From positions 89,263,169 through 89,327,168 of the forward strand of contig CM041292.1 in the NCBI GenBank assembly GCA_023052935.1: DNA of 64,000 bases. Direction: 5' to 3'. The DNA comes from Piezodorus guildinii. Its lineage: Eukaryota > Arthropoda > Insecta > Hemiptera > Pentatomidae. The translations under genes and the position numbers were made by a program. A model generated the notes under the pieces. It was not told the DNA's origin. It made no database searches and worked only from the letters and a program-made list of their open reading frames with translations. Below, piece after piece: positions 11,889 to 22,756 of this stretch (position 1 is the first letter of the stretch; each line of letters opens with the position of its first letter).

Positions 11889-12640
11889 TTAAGAGTATGA
11901 ATTCTCTAAAGTAGCCCAGTGAGCATCCGTCTCTTCCAAAAGGTCAATTGAAGGCATGTCTGCGATGACGCATACAGCATCGTTTGTGCGAAAAGCGTGA
12001 GCGACACGCAGGGCACTTCTTCGATGCACGCTGATAACTTTACGATCATAAGACTGCACTGGGCAGGATTCTGCCCCGATCGGTGCTGCATACAAAAATG
12101 TGGAAGTGGCTACATTACCCAGATGCATTCTTTGATTTCCCCTTGGTCCTCCAATATTTGGCATGGTTCTGGCCAATTCATTTACTACTTGCACTGCTCT
12201 GGTACTAACCTTATGCAGGTCTTTATCAAATCGAATTCTTGCGTTAATCTGTACCCCGAGATATCTAATCGATGACTTGGATATAATATCGAACTCCCCA
12301 ACAGTGAAATCGACTGTCTCCCACATTTTCCTAATGTTTATCAATACTGCCTCACTTTTATGATCAGGAAGCTGGAGGCCTGCCACTGAAAGCCATTGAC
12401 GAATGATAAAGATTACCTTGTTCCTTTTCCTATTTTAAGTTATCTCCTCCAACAGTTTCCCACGAACTATGATTGCCACATCATCAGCAAAACCGAGCGT
12501 GATAGTTTCTTTTGGCAGAGGCAACCTGATATGTACGGTGTCGTACATAACGTTCCACAGCAGCGGCCCTGGAACTGAGCCCTGAGGAACGCCACCTGCT
12601 TGCAAATCTCTTCAAATCTGCTTGCGTACCATATATTAAG
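11889..12640 (-). pseudogene. R1-clade LINE reverse transcriptase fragment
   Basis: Broken piece of ORF2 from an R1-type LINE. Reading on the minus strand from 12640: GGVPQGSVPGPLLWNVMYD, then GFADDVAIIVRGK (catalytic Asp pair at about 12480-12494), then after a frameshift near 12390-12430 a 165-codon frame with GLQLPDHKSEAVLI and YLGVQINARIRF, the post-catalytic region typical of R1 elements. It stops at 11889. No 3' tail is seen. N-terminal RT, endonuclease and ORF1 are missing. Confidence 0.82.
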
Positions 12641-12699
12641 ATTATGTCGGAAAAATAACTCTCAATAATCTTTGTGAAGTAATGTGGCACTTGCATATT

Positions 12700-13150
12700 T
12701 TGCAATTGCGTGTGTGTATGTGGGGTAAGTCTAGCGCAAAAATGAATCTTGGTACGAAACTCAAATTTCGTATTTAAGACAACTATACGTCCAAGATATT
12801 ACAGCAACTTTTTCATCAAAATCGACTTATCAGAAGAGCCACTTTATAAAATTTATTTTGCACATTATTACGATTTTTCAAAAACGGCTCCAACGATTTT
12901 GATTAACTCGCGATATCAATGTGAAATTGAATGTGCTTTAATATCATGTATGTTTCATTCTGATTGAATTAGTCTGACAGGGCTTAAATGCCGATATTTA
13001 AAAAATTCCCTCTAAAGTGCCTTTCATTTTGTACATTTGATAAAATTTACTATATCATCTGATTCGTATTGATAACAAAACAACTAAAAAGTTGAACGAA
13101 TTTGATAATTAACAAAAGCAGAAAATCAGAATGAAACCTACATGATTTGG
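12700..13150 (-). repeat. RepA copy, partial
   Basis: Starts with a GTGTGTGTATG tract and runs through TTACAGCAACTTTTTCATCA, ACGGCTCCAACGATTTTGAT and TCTGACAGGGCTTAAATGCC, in RepA order. The head with the GGTGCG motif is absent. Confidence 0.8.
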
Positions 13151-13181
13151 TTCACTCGTCAAATTAAAAGATCGATTTATG

Positions 13182-13410
13182 GGTTACCTGTAATGTAGTG
13201 GCTAGCATAAAAGCCTCATACGGCCAGATTCAAACTCTGCAGATAGCTTTAGAGATTTTAAGTATAAAAACCTTTATGATGTCGTCATGTAAACTGGTGA
13301 GATGTTAGGTACTCGTTAAAGATCCCTATCCTAATTGAACATGAACAGGTCTCCCACTGTAGAATTATCCTGTAGCAGCAAAAAGTGACGTTAAATGAAT
13401 AAACAAATAA
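13182..13410 (+). repeat. SINE-B copy 1 (tRNA-derived)
   Basis: Plus-strand copy of a SINE family with four members here. The 5' head has a box A-like GTAGTGGCTAGCATA and a box B-like GATTCAAACTC. The body has GTACTCGTTAAAGATCCCTA and the tail is GTTAAATGAATAAACAAATA. Shortened internally compared with the copy at 50765-51042. Confidence 0.78.
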
Positions 13411-13620
13411 CTAAACTTACTGTTCTTATTTAGAATGGTAAATAAGTTTTATTTATTTTAAATACTTTTTTTTTGTTCCATCGTCAAAACTCATACATAC
13501 GATTGTCTATAGAAATACATGTACACAGATATTTAAGTTCAATGGATTTACGCCTCTGAGAATTATAGTTCAGAAAAAAATAAGTTAATAACAAAATAAG
13601 TACATTTTAAGTAAAATATT

Positions 13621-13717
13621 TAAGTCTAATAACTGCTGCTCCATGGTGCGCAAATAACAAAACTGGACATACCTACTTGCACCAACAATTTACACGTGCT
13701 ATTTAACATTGCTCCCT
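13621..13717 (-). repeat. Inverted repeat IR3, right arm
   Basis: Reverse complement of 11681-11788, about 85-90% identical by eye over the best part. Confidence 0.8.
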
Positions 13718-13727
13718 AGCTACAAGA

Positions 13728-13954
13728 ACCAGTGTGCGATATAAAGAGTGTAAAAAGAGTAAATATTAAGAGTAAAAATAAAAGTCACAAAAACCAACAA
13801 AGTTTAGCTTTTTTCAAGAAATTATTAACTATTTGGAAACCTATGAGATAAGTTAAACTACTGGGTATCTTTCGGAAATAATTGCATTGGCAACTCTAAA
13901 AGATTTGGATGTCCCTTTTACTTACCTACATGTATAACAGCATAATTTTCGAAT
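13728..13954. other. No recognisable gene
   Basis: AT-rich spacer between the IR3 right arm and the next RepA fragment; nothing recognised. Confidence 0.6.
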
Positions 13955-14250
13955 TTGTATTTTCAACGGAATAGACATTTTCGGGTCCAAATGACCAAGT
14001 CCTACAAAATGGTCTCAAAGTGTGTGTCTGTGTGTATCGGTATATTTGGTAAGTCTTAAAGTCTTCCAAAAATAAAATTGCATTTTTAGGATATGCTCAT
14101 GTGGTTTAAAAGAAAATTGTTTAGGCACATCGGCTGCTGGCAAAATGGTGTCCCATTTATTATATATTTTGTGTCATTTCCCAAAAACGACATTAACAAT
14201 TTTTGTTAAACTTACTGTTTAAATATAAAATTAAATGGGGTTTAATAGGG
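13955..14250 (-). repeat. RepA fragment
   Basis: CCAAATGACCAAGTC, then a GTGTGTGTCTGTGTG tract and a short TAAATATAAAATTAAATG segment; the tail-proximal third of RepA on the minus strand. Confidence 0.7.
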
Positions 14251-14317
14251 GTTCGAAAAGGCTTCCATGTAGGCCCATTACTGTTTAACCTGCTTATCAA
14301 TATTCCTTTTTTTCTAC

Positions 14318-14434
14318 TTTCTAATTCCTGTAATGTTTTAGATATCATATCAAAACAAAAATTAGCAATAATATAAGGACATGGTTTGTATTTTGTGTTC
14401 CCACAACTCATCACCTAAATAGTGAAGAAAGTTG
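14318..14434 (+). repeat. Inverted repeat IR4, left arm
   Basis: Reverse complement of 15715-15830. Shared core: TGTCCTTATATTATTRCTAA followed by TTTTTGTTTTGATATGATAT. It flanks a cluster of RepA heads and one long RepA copy. Confidence 0.82.
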
Positions 14435-14482
14435 AGTATTTTATGATGAGAGTATTTTACACGACTAAGCTATATAAGAAAA

Positions 14483-14732
14483 AAAATCTGGTGCGCTCAA
14501 CACACGACTTTCACTTACCTCCGTTGTTAAAATCAATTGATGAATATTTAAATACATGTAGAGATAAAAATATAGAATTTATTATTTATTATAATACTCA
14601 AACGGGTTTGTGAAATTTCTAAATTGCTATATTTTAATCTTCTCGTTTACATAAATAAATCTGATGAGAGCAATAATCGACTTTCAATTACTTCGTCTTT
14701 CAAATTAATTTAAGAACTTAAACTTAAAGTTA
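14483..14732 (+). repeat. Two RepA heads in tandem
   Basis: A full RepA head (TCTGGTGCGCTCAACACACG, then ACTTTCACTTACCTCC) at about 14487, and a decayed second head (TCTGATGAGAGCAATAATCG) at about 14661. Both are cut short; a third head starts the full copy at 14733. Confidence 0.75.
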
Positions 14733-15444
14733 AAAATCTGGTGAGGGCAACTAACGACTTTCACTTACCTCCGTTTTAAAAACCCATTAAAGAATTTTCA
14801 AATACAATTAGAGATAAATACGCGTAAAACCATTAAATAATTTATTAGATTGAATTTCTAAAGAAACATGTGTTTCATTAAAAATTCTATTATAATATTA
14901 TCTAAAATAATCAGTTAGTTTTATCGGCTGTTTATCACTATTTACTAAGCTTGTGTATAAGATAACATTTTCTCTAAAATCGTTAGCTTTCCAACGGTAT
15001 ATTATACGTTCTTATGTTCAAATACACAAAAATTGCAACAAAAAAAATATTTTTTTAGTTTTCTGCTTTCGTTGGATATCGAATTCGTTCAACATACATA
15101 TTTACATGTTTTTCATCAGTAGTAACAAGATTATATTGGTATTTTTATATAATCAACAAAAGTAAAGGTAATTTAGAAGAAAATATCGGCATTAAAGCCC
15201 TATTTCAATCAGAATGAAACCTACATGATGTTAAACCCATTAAATTTTACATCGACATGACGAGTTTAATTAAAATCGACAGAGCCGTTTTTGAGAAAAT
15301 TGTAAAAAGGTGCGAAATGCATGGTATGAAGTGGCTGTTCTGGTGAGCTAATTTTTATGAAAAAGTTTTTGTAACATCTAGGGCGTATGGTTGTCTTAAA
15401 TATGATATTTCAGTTTCAAAGGACTTTTCGTTTAAGCGCGGGAG

Positions 15445-15486
<42 letters not shown>

Positions 15487-15645
15487 ACATACACACCTAC
15501 AGACCTTATTGCGGGACTTGGGTCATTTGGACTCAGGGAACCCTGAAACGTGTATTTTCGTTGAACACTGGTATCCGAATCTTTTCACGATCTCAATACT
15601 TTCTCTAACTATATATTTTATGTATCAGTAAGTGAAAGTAATAAT
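14733..15645 (+). repeat. RepA, long copy
   Basis: One of the most complete RepA copies. Head TCTGGTGAGGGCAACTAACG, ACTTTCACTTACCTCC, body with ACATGTGTTTCATTAAAAA, CTTTCCAACGGTATATTATA, ATCGGCATTAAAGCCC, CATCGACATGACGAGTTTAA, an AC tract at 15450, GCGGGACTTGGGTCATTTGG, then CACGATCTCAATACTTTCTC, a TA-rich stretch and AAGTGAAAGTAA. It has no long open frame, so it is non-autonomous as seen here. Confidence 0.85.
15449..15482. repeat. (AC)n microsatellite inside RepA
   Basis: About 16 AC units at the point where other RepA copies also carry an AC or GT tract, so the tract is part of the repeat family. Confidence 0.95.
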
Positions 15646-15714
15646 TAAAAGTGAGCCTCTTTTTTTTTTAATACTTTTATCTCGTTTTTTATTCATTTTG
15701 AAGATTTTCTTTAA

Positions 15715-15830
15715 CAACTTTCTTCACTATTTATGTAATGAGTTGCGGGGACACGAATTACAAAGCATGTCCTTATATTATTACTAATTTTTGTTTTGAT
15801 ATGATATCTAAACAATTACAGGAATTAGAA
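15715..15830 (-). repeat. Inverted repeat IR4, right arm
   Basis: Pairs with 14318-14434. The same sequence occurs once more, unpaired, at about 37835-38270 (interrupted there), just after another RepA copy. Confidence 0.82.
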
Positions 15831-16150
15831 CGATTTTCACACGTTTTTGTCCGCGGAGCTGACTTAAAACGGCTGCAATACTAAAAGTATGGGCCCGAAG
15901 GCGTTGATGGCCCTGGGGTTTTACGCCTTAAAACCTAAATCAACAACAGCATTGGTCCTATTTTTGTTTTTTAATTTATAGTTTTATATTCACAAAATAA
16001 TAGAGAATAACTGATCAAAAAATCACGAAAATAAAAAATGTTGAACGGTAAAATTAATGAAAATTGGACGATTTCAAATGGATTGATCAAATATTCGAAA
16101 TGAAAAATATTTTTATTATTCTGGGACATTTCGTCGACAGAGGAAGTCCA
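15831..16150 (+). repeat. RepA-associated 3' extension with a nested short repeat
   Basis: The block GAGCTGACTTAAAACGGCTG ... ACTAAAAGTAT also follows the RepA copy at 38310. Within it, 15893-15955 (GTTGATGGCCCTGGGGTTTT ... CAACAACAG) resembles 23094-23150, and is absent from the 38310 copy; this looks like a separate small insertion with a retroposon-type tail. Confidence 0.6.
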
Positions 16151-16329
16151 AATTGTCTGGCTTCATTTGATACTTAATTATTTAGTCGAGTAAATTATAC
16201 AAAGTTTATAATTTCAATATGAATAAAAGATACAGGGAACAGATGACATCAAATTAGTTTATTTAAGTATTATCAAAGTCTAGATTTATCATATATGTGT
16301 GGAAGATTGATTTTTGAGGAGGTGGTTAA

Positions 16330-16930
16330 GTAATTTGAATGTGGTTAGGGATGACACTTATCGAAGGGGGTTGGTTAAAGGGTTCCTAAGTATAGTAAAA
16401 TGGATGATGAAGGACTTTTCAAAGGATGCTGTTCTATGAGAGGGTAGGTATAGATCGGTAGGTTGGGATCTTGTATTTAGGGTGTGCACGAAAGAGTGCG
16501 AAGTAAGGAGGTCAAAGATATAGGAAGGTTTTCTGGTTCGCAAGGATTGGAATAGGAAGATACCAAGTAGCTATTTTCTTCGGGATTCGGGATAGACCCA
16601 CCTTTGACCAGAATACCAGTGAGAGACGTGTGACTGTCTAGAGAGACCGTTCATAAATCTTATAAAAATATTCAAAAATCTGTTTAGCCTCATCTCTAAT
16701 CCCCCATATACTCGTAGTAGGCATCCATAGTCAAAGTGGGAAAGAATAAGAGAAGACATTGACATTACGCGTACCTCTAGGAAAAGAGCCACGGAAACGT
16801 AGAAGCCGTTTGAGGATAGAGATGAATTTTCTGGTAATTTGGGAAATATGGTTACTTCACGTTAAGTTTTGATCAAACATAATCAAACTCCTAGATTTGT
16901 TTATGGAGTTTTGGAATCGGATAGAAATTT
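16330..16930 (-). pseudogene. LINE reverse transcriptase C-terminal fragment
   Basis: On the minus strand two frames give a typical post-RT C-terminal region: LSHFDYGCLLRVYGG, RLNRFLNIFIRFMNGL with YPESRRK (16792-16571), then after a shift RTRKPSYIFDLLTS and RTASFEKSFIIHFTILRNPL (16543-16358). This pattern (H-F-D-Y, I-R-F-x-x-G-L, W-N-x-L-P near the end) is found in several APE-type LINEs of the CR1/L2/Jockey group. The clade is not resolved. The catalytic part is missing. Confidence 0.65.
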
Positions 16931-16979
16931 TATTAAGAAAGAGTAATAGGCAGTAAGGAAGTGAATTTATATTTATTGT

Positions 16980-17110
16980 ATTATTCCATATTAATTGCAT
17001 TGTTCTATATTTCCTTTTGTTATTACTCATTGTATTCTTATTTTATTCCTTTTTTTTTCTGTATATGTTCGTGCAAAGTGGATGTAGCTGCCTGTCAATA
17101 AATAAATATA
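16980..17110 (+). repeat. Possible LINE 3' tail
   Basis: AT-rich segment ending GCTGCCTGTCAATAAATAAATA. A similar ending (GCCTGTATCAATAAAATAAA) occurs at about 50600-50625, suggesting a shared retroposon tail. No coding part is attached. Confidence 0.4.
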
Positions 17111-17949
17111 ATGTAGGCTGTATCCTCTTGGAAATAATCCGACTTAGATGTAAAAACACTCTTTAGCCATAATTTTTATCTTGATAGCTGCCCGCTAATT
17201 ATAATTATATCATAATTAATTTAATCAAATTATAGTTTAAATGTATTGTTTATAGTTTTCACTGATGATTTGGTATTACAGAACAAGAATTAGTATTAGT
17301 TATTGTTTTTACAGAGAATTACGAAATAATCTCTTAGAATTTCCACATATCAATGGATGGCAAATTATTGGGTCAACCGTGGTGAAATTAATCGCTGTAT
17401 AAGTGAGCATGCTTCCGATGAAGGGGCATTCCTAATGGAGTGAGGCAGTTCTCATCAACAGGAAATGTAAAGCTGTTAGTTCCTGATTTTCCTATCATTA
17501 CATCAACCGGTCTAGTGAGGGTGGAGCTATTTAGCATTTTCTATATGCTGGAAGGAATTAGAAATAGGATAACAAATTTGATACTGATAAGTGAGTTCCT
17601 GTTTAAGTGTTTGAAGTAAGGCGTTATATTGAGTTATAGTTCTGTTTTATTTGGTTGTGTTCGTGTTATTACCTTTTTACTTTGTTTTTATTGTTATTTT
17701 TCCATTAGTTTCTGTTTTCATCAAATTTGTTTCTATATTTAAGTGGAACGTGTCAGGTTATGTTGGCCTACTGGCTTTGCCTCCTTTATTTATAGACATT
17801 TAAAGACAGCAGCTATTCACTGACTGGTAAGACTGTATTTAAAGTTTATTCCAGTGTTATTAAAAGACAAAGTTCTATTTAAAAAAAATTGATAACCTTG
17901 GTTAGATTATAGAGGTTACTCAAACTTATTATCAGATATATGCTGTGGA
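17111..17949. other. No recognisable gene
   Basis: AT-rich DNA of unknown nature upstream of the R1-like element; may include its 5' untranslated region. Confidence 0.5.
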
Positions 17950-17955
17950 AACGTA

Positions 17956-20755
17956 ATGGTAACTAATCACGGTGTTACAATGGAAGAAGAGGGTGCTACT
18001 GAAGTTAATAATGTAACAACCAACCAGGGAAACCACCGTCAGCTAAAAGACCTAGGTGCAAAACGTCGGATAATGAGGAAGAACTTGAAGAGGATAACTT
18101 ACAGGCACATTGCTTCAAGAGGCAAGATCTATCCAAAGTAATCTTAAGACTTTCTTATAAGGGTTGGATAAAAAAATTACCAACAAGACTGGGAATACAT
18201 AAACGCAATACAGTGGAACGACTCATTAGCATTTTAGAGGCTATGATCTCTAGAAACAAAGACAATGATGAATGCAAAGGGCTTTTAGTGGCAGCTCTTG
18301 TCAAACAGGTAGTAATAGAAACACTAGAGTCTACTAGCATTATTAATGTACTTACTGAAAAAATAATGCAAAGATAATTTCCTTCAGTAAGCCAAGAAAT
18401 ACCAAGTGTGGGAATATCAACACAATACTCTCAACTGATCAAGGCTGGAACCTCCAAAGAATCTAATCAGCCGGCGGAAACAGAGAAAATTTACCATCGT
18501 AAAGAACAAACGAAACCGGAAGAAAGCTAAGTCCAAACAAGAAAGAAGTATACCGAATCAAGACGGTATGGAAGAAAACAAACATACTCCTGAAACTGAA
18601 AAAGATACTCCTGAAACTGAAAAACCTGTAACTGCACAAAAACCTAAAACTTTAGCAGATATAGTTGTGAACCTGCCACTAAAGCCAAAAAGTACTCCAC
18701 AACCAACATACCTAACAATTAGTGGGTCGGGAAAAAGTCCTACGGATATCATCCAAGGGCTCCCTTCACTATAAGAAATAGGTGTGAATGCCTCTATTGT
18801 GAGAAAAACTAAAGCAGGCTAAGTTTTGGTTCGCCTTGAGGACAGCTCTAAAGTCACAAAAATAATTGGCTGGAAAGGGCTCCGAGATAGCGGTCTACAT
18901 GGCAGGCTGGCCTTGAGGAGAAAACCAAAGATGGAGGTGAGGGGTGTGCCTCTGACATGGAATTCAGCCGATCTTTCGAGGTTTCTGTGGGAAAGAATAC
19001 CCGAGTAGTCGGTTCCCACTCCATTAGTTACCAACGATCTCCGGCCACTTTTCCCCTCAGTGACAAAAATGGATTAACAAAAAATTGGGTCTTAGAGGTC
19101 CACCCAATGGTTCGGTTCCAATTGTTGGAATTGGGAACCTTGAATGAAGAATGGTGGTCCTTGTTGTTTAACGACTACCTTGATGCTGCTCGTTGTTCCA
19201 AGTGTCAGGGATATGAGCATACTAAGGCAACATGCACAGTAGATACTGAAGTTTGTATCTGGTGCGCAGAAGTGGTCATTTAATGAAAGTGTGTCCAAAG
19301 AAAAACGCGTATAAGCAACTGAGATGCTTTCCGATCGACGCTGGAGGAAAAATTGTTGATGAAGATTATGAAGAAGGATATTTTGAGACCGAAGAAGACC
19401 TGGATTTTAGAGTGTCCAGAATTACTAATCTTATTCGCGACACCGCAGAGATTTCCCTCCAGCATCGGAAAGTGAGAGCTCGACCTGTCCCATGGTGGAC
19501 GCCGGCCTTAACCACCATGAGAGAACTTAAGAAGGCTCGGCGATCGTATCAGAAGTGTAGGTGTGACGAGAGGCGCATCTCACTTCGTAACGAGTATAAG
19601 TCTAAAGCCAAAGTATACCGAAACGAGGTGCGTTCACGTAAGCGACGTTCTTGGGATGAGTTCATCTTAAATGAGTACGCAAACCATCCTTGGGGCATCC
19701 CATAAAAAGTGGCCATGGGCAAGTTGACCCCTTCTCAAGCTGTGACAGCCCTAAAACATGGAGATAATCAGGCCGTAACTCTTGAAGAGGCGGCAAATAT
19801 CTTCATAGAGGCTATTACCCCAGATATGAAAGTACTGAAGATAATGAAGAGGATACCTTCGGGAGACGCACTACGGTATGCCCACCTGGCACGGACTTAT
19901 ACCCTCCATGGGACATATATGATTTCCGTATTGCCGTGGATAAGCAGAAAGCTGGTCGTGCTCCAGGACTTGATGCTATAGAAGCGGCGATATTGAAAAA
20001 GCAGTTCCCCGTACTTAGAAGGCAAGCTACTGAATCTTTTCAGTGACTGCCTTGATAGGGGATATTTTCCGAGAAAATGGAAGATCGACATCTGACACTC
20101 CTCAACAAGGGAGGAGGTGGGGATAAGCAGGTCCCTAAGTCCTAAGACCCATATGACTTCTCCCGTTTATGAGCAAGGTCCTGGAGAATCTGATTTAACC
20201 AGCTTAGGACAAGTTCTTGCTACAGCAAGCCATCCGCGGCAATACGGTTCAACCAAAGGAAAGGGAACCGCAGATGCCCTCCTTCAAGTTCGTACAGACG
20301 CAGCAGTAAAAACGGAGCAATATGTAATGTTACTGCTCTTTGACATATCAGCCGTTGGTGCTTCAACAGCTGCATAAGTACGAAGCTCCCAGTAACTTAT
20401 ACGCTCTCGTTAATAGCTACCTTCAACCTTTACCCGGATCGTAAAGGTTCGGGAATGTTTCTATGAAACTGAAGCTTCCTATAGAGAGGGGATGTCCTCA
20501 AGGATCTGTCCTTGACCAACTCTATGGAAGGTAATATTCGACGAGTTACTGGGAGTGCTTGAGGAGGGGCAGTTCTCTGCCACTGCATACGTTGATGACC
20601 TGGCGGTTGTAGTGGCATCTAACAGCAGAGATGAAATTGATTGGTTGGCGACCATTCAACGAACGGCTTTGCTAAAAGTAACAAAGGCTTATCGTACGGT
20701 ATCGCATGAGGCGGTTCAAATTCTTGCTGGAATGGTACCTCTCGGGTACCTCTAA
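17956..20755 (+). pseudogene. Decayed R1-like LINE (ORF1 and ORF2, endonuclease deleted)
   Basis: Broken copy of an R1-type non-LTR retrotransposon. The ORF1 (gag-like) part spans about 17956-19320 in several frames and ends in CCHC zinc knuckles: CSKCQGYEHTKATC and C-I-W-C followed, after a frameshift at about 19270, by SGHLMKVC. The frame then runs straight into the linker between endonuclease and RT (RARPVPWWTPALTTMRELKK, 19470-19550), so the whole APE endonuclease domain is missing. RT pieces follow in changing frames: KAGRAPGLDAIEAAILKKQF near 19960, the decayed catalytic YVDDLAVVV near 20590, and LLKVTKAYRTVSHEAVQILA near 20670-20730, which is the R1 hallmark region. At least five frameshifts and internal deletions; inactive. 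Confidence 0.78.
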
Positions 20756-21000
20756 GATGGTTCGGACGTATATCAAATATGGTAAACTATCCTCTTGCCC
20801 AGATAACATATAAAGCTAAAGTGGACGGACGAAGATGTAGAGGAAGATTACGACATACTTAGGAGGATGGAATAAGGCAAGCCTTCACGAAGAGAGGACT
20901 GGAAAGGGCTAAAAAAAAAAAAAGAATTGGTTGAGGATCGAAAAGTATGGTCTAGTCTCTACAGAAAAGCACATCGTACTGGATGAGGTTGTAGACCAGG
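20756..21000 (+). pseudogene. C-terminal tail of a different LINE
   Basis: Reads LRWFGRISNM, then AKVDGRRCRGRLRHT-stop-EDGIRQAFTKRGLERAK, then after an A-run KKELVEDRKVWSSLYRKAHRTG. The R-W-x-G-H-x-x-R-M plus GRxxxGRPRxxW pattern ends the ORF of many arthropod LINEs but is not R1-like, so it probably belongs to another element joined to the R1 remnant. An in-frame stop is present. Confidence 0.6.
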
Positions 21001-21171
21001 ATTATGATGATGATCGACAACTTATCATAAGTTATTTAAATTTTTGAGTTTAAAAATTGCGAAGTAAATTTTAGTTATCTATAATGCAAACAAAATAGAA
21101 ATTATTATTTCCATTAAATCATTAGCTAGTGAAATGATTTATCCATTAAAACACAAAATAAAAAAAAAAAC

Positions 21172-22756
21172 CTGTACCCCTACAACCCATGAAGAGTTTT
21201 GGACTCAGTACATGTAGAGATTAGTACTGTTTCTAGGCCAACGGCCGTGCGATGAGGTGATTTGGCCGAGATCACGCTCAGCCCCTAGGTTATTTCCCCA
21301 TTTTTGGCTACCCACTTGAATTGAAGGTGGGTGTGCCCCAGGAGGGTCTCCATACCCTAGGATTGCCCTCCGGCTGTAATAATAGAATAAATAATATTCC
21401 GCCAAAGCCGGGATTCGAACCCAGGACCCGGAGCACAGAAGACTAGCGCTCTACCCACTAGACCACGCCGCACAGTGGGGCAAGTGCTGAAAAAATTCGA
21501 TTTTTCAAAATATTTGATTTTGATCATCTGGCTCGTGTTTCTGTTGTACATTAGCCACTGCATCTAGATATAGTACACATTTCATCCAGACTAATGTTTA
21601 GCCCCATTTACTGGGGCTTAAAGTCAAGATAGTGGAAGTTTTGCTTAAATTACACCTAACTTTCAGAGTTTGCTATATAACTGGGAAAAATAGTAAAATA
21701 ATCCCAATGTTTTATTCGTGTTCTAGGATGTTTTAATATGCCACACATAAGACGAATCGGTCAAAAAAATATTTTTGATCACATAACCAAACCAAACTAC
21801 CGTAAACATTTTGAAAAGGTAGTGCAACAAAAAAAGCTCCGGCTTCCTCCGGGATGGGGAAGATATTTCTCAAAATAGACATGTTGAAATAAAGATTAGA
21901 ACAAAAATCATCTGCCTTTATTTGCCTATCCGATCACAACATCGCAAAGAAAAGATTTTAGAGTAGACGTTTGTTTGTTGCAATATTTTTACCCATAGGA
22001 TATTTGTGGGGTGGTACAAATACTTGTGGGGTGGTACAAACTTCGACTTATTTCTTTGACGAAATCACCCTGAACTTGACAAGGAAAACATTTCTACAAT
22101 GGTGACAACTCTAAATAAGAGTTTTTTTTGCCTCATTTTAATAAAAAAACAAAAAAAAACAAGGTAAATCGGGACCGGGCGAGGTTCAGAAAATTATTCA
22201 GCGAGTGGATGGAAAATGAATATGTTTTCCACATACCAGACGACGAATCCAGCTACTGGAGACATCAGATGCTTTTATAACGAACATGAGACACCAACCA
22301 AAGAAAAAGCATCTGGAAATCAGTGATGTAGCTAAGCAACTGTTAATATAATTTCCTTGAATTTGAAATTGAAAGTTTCTTTTCAATTTGAGCAAGCTTT
22401 GACGTTGAATCTGTAGTTTAATTATTTACGAAATTCTCAGTATTTTAAACTTCCTTGAATTTTAATTCGTGAGTATTATTTAATTTCAATATACACTCAA
22501 AATACTTGTTTGAACTGGTTTTCATAAGTGCAAACTATTTCGAAAATTTCCGAAATTTTGATTTTGCCAATAGACTTTAATTTTCTCATTGGTTATTTAA
22601 TTTTCTTCATAATTTCAGTAAATAACGTTGAAGTTGATGTATTATTTTATTCTGAGTCGAATGAGACCAGCCCCCAGGTTTTTATGCTGATCCGTTTTCG
22701 AGATATTGGATTTTTTTCCGCTTTTTGGCCATTCGGCACCACTGTGCGCCGCTCCC
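21172..22756 (-). repeat. SINE-C, tRNA-headed, split by a DNA transposon
   Basis: Minus-strand SINE. The head reads GGGAGCGGCG (22756-22747) and resumes with TGGTCTAGTGGGTAGAGCGC after the insertion; box A-like TGGTCTAGTGGGTAGAGC and box B GGGTTCGAATCCC are both clear. The body of about 240 bases includes GGAGACCCTCCTGGGGCACA, TCTCGGCCAAATCACCTC and TTCATGGGTTGTAGGGGTAC. It ends in a T-run on its own strand rather than the usual A-tail. The Transib element at 21471-22746 interrupts the head and duplicates CGCCG. Single copy in this window. Confidence 0.75.
21471..22746. mobile_element. Non-autonomous Transib-type DNA transposon
   Basis: A 1276-bp insertion with inverted ends CACAGTGG...CCACTGTG and a perfect 5-bp TSD CGCCG (21466-21470 and 22747-22751). 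Removing it rejoins the tRNA-like head of SINE-C, an independent sign that the ends are right. Transib elements, relatives of the RAG1 recombinase source, are known for CAC-starting ends that resemble V(D)J recombination signals and for 5-bp GC-rich TSDs. Both ends here start with the exact consensus heptamer CACAGTG. The left end has AAAAAATTC after a 12-base spacer, the right end AAAAAATCC after a 23-base spacer. No transposase-like frame is visible, so it would depend on one supplied elsewhere. Confidence 0.8.

Noticed and set aside
21400..21480. A functional tRNA gene, from clear box A and box B
   Set aside because: No complete cloverleaf, no closing acceptor stem, and the head continues into a longer SINE body; also interrupted by a transposon.
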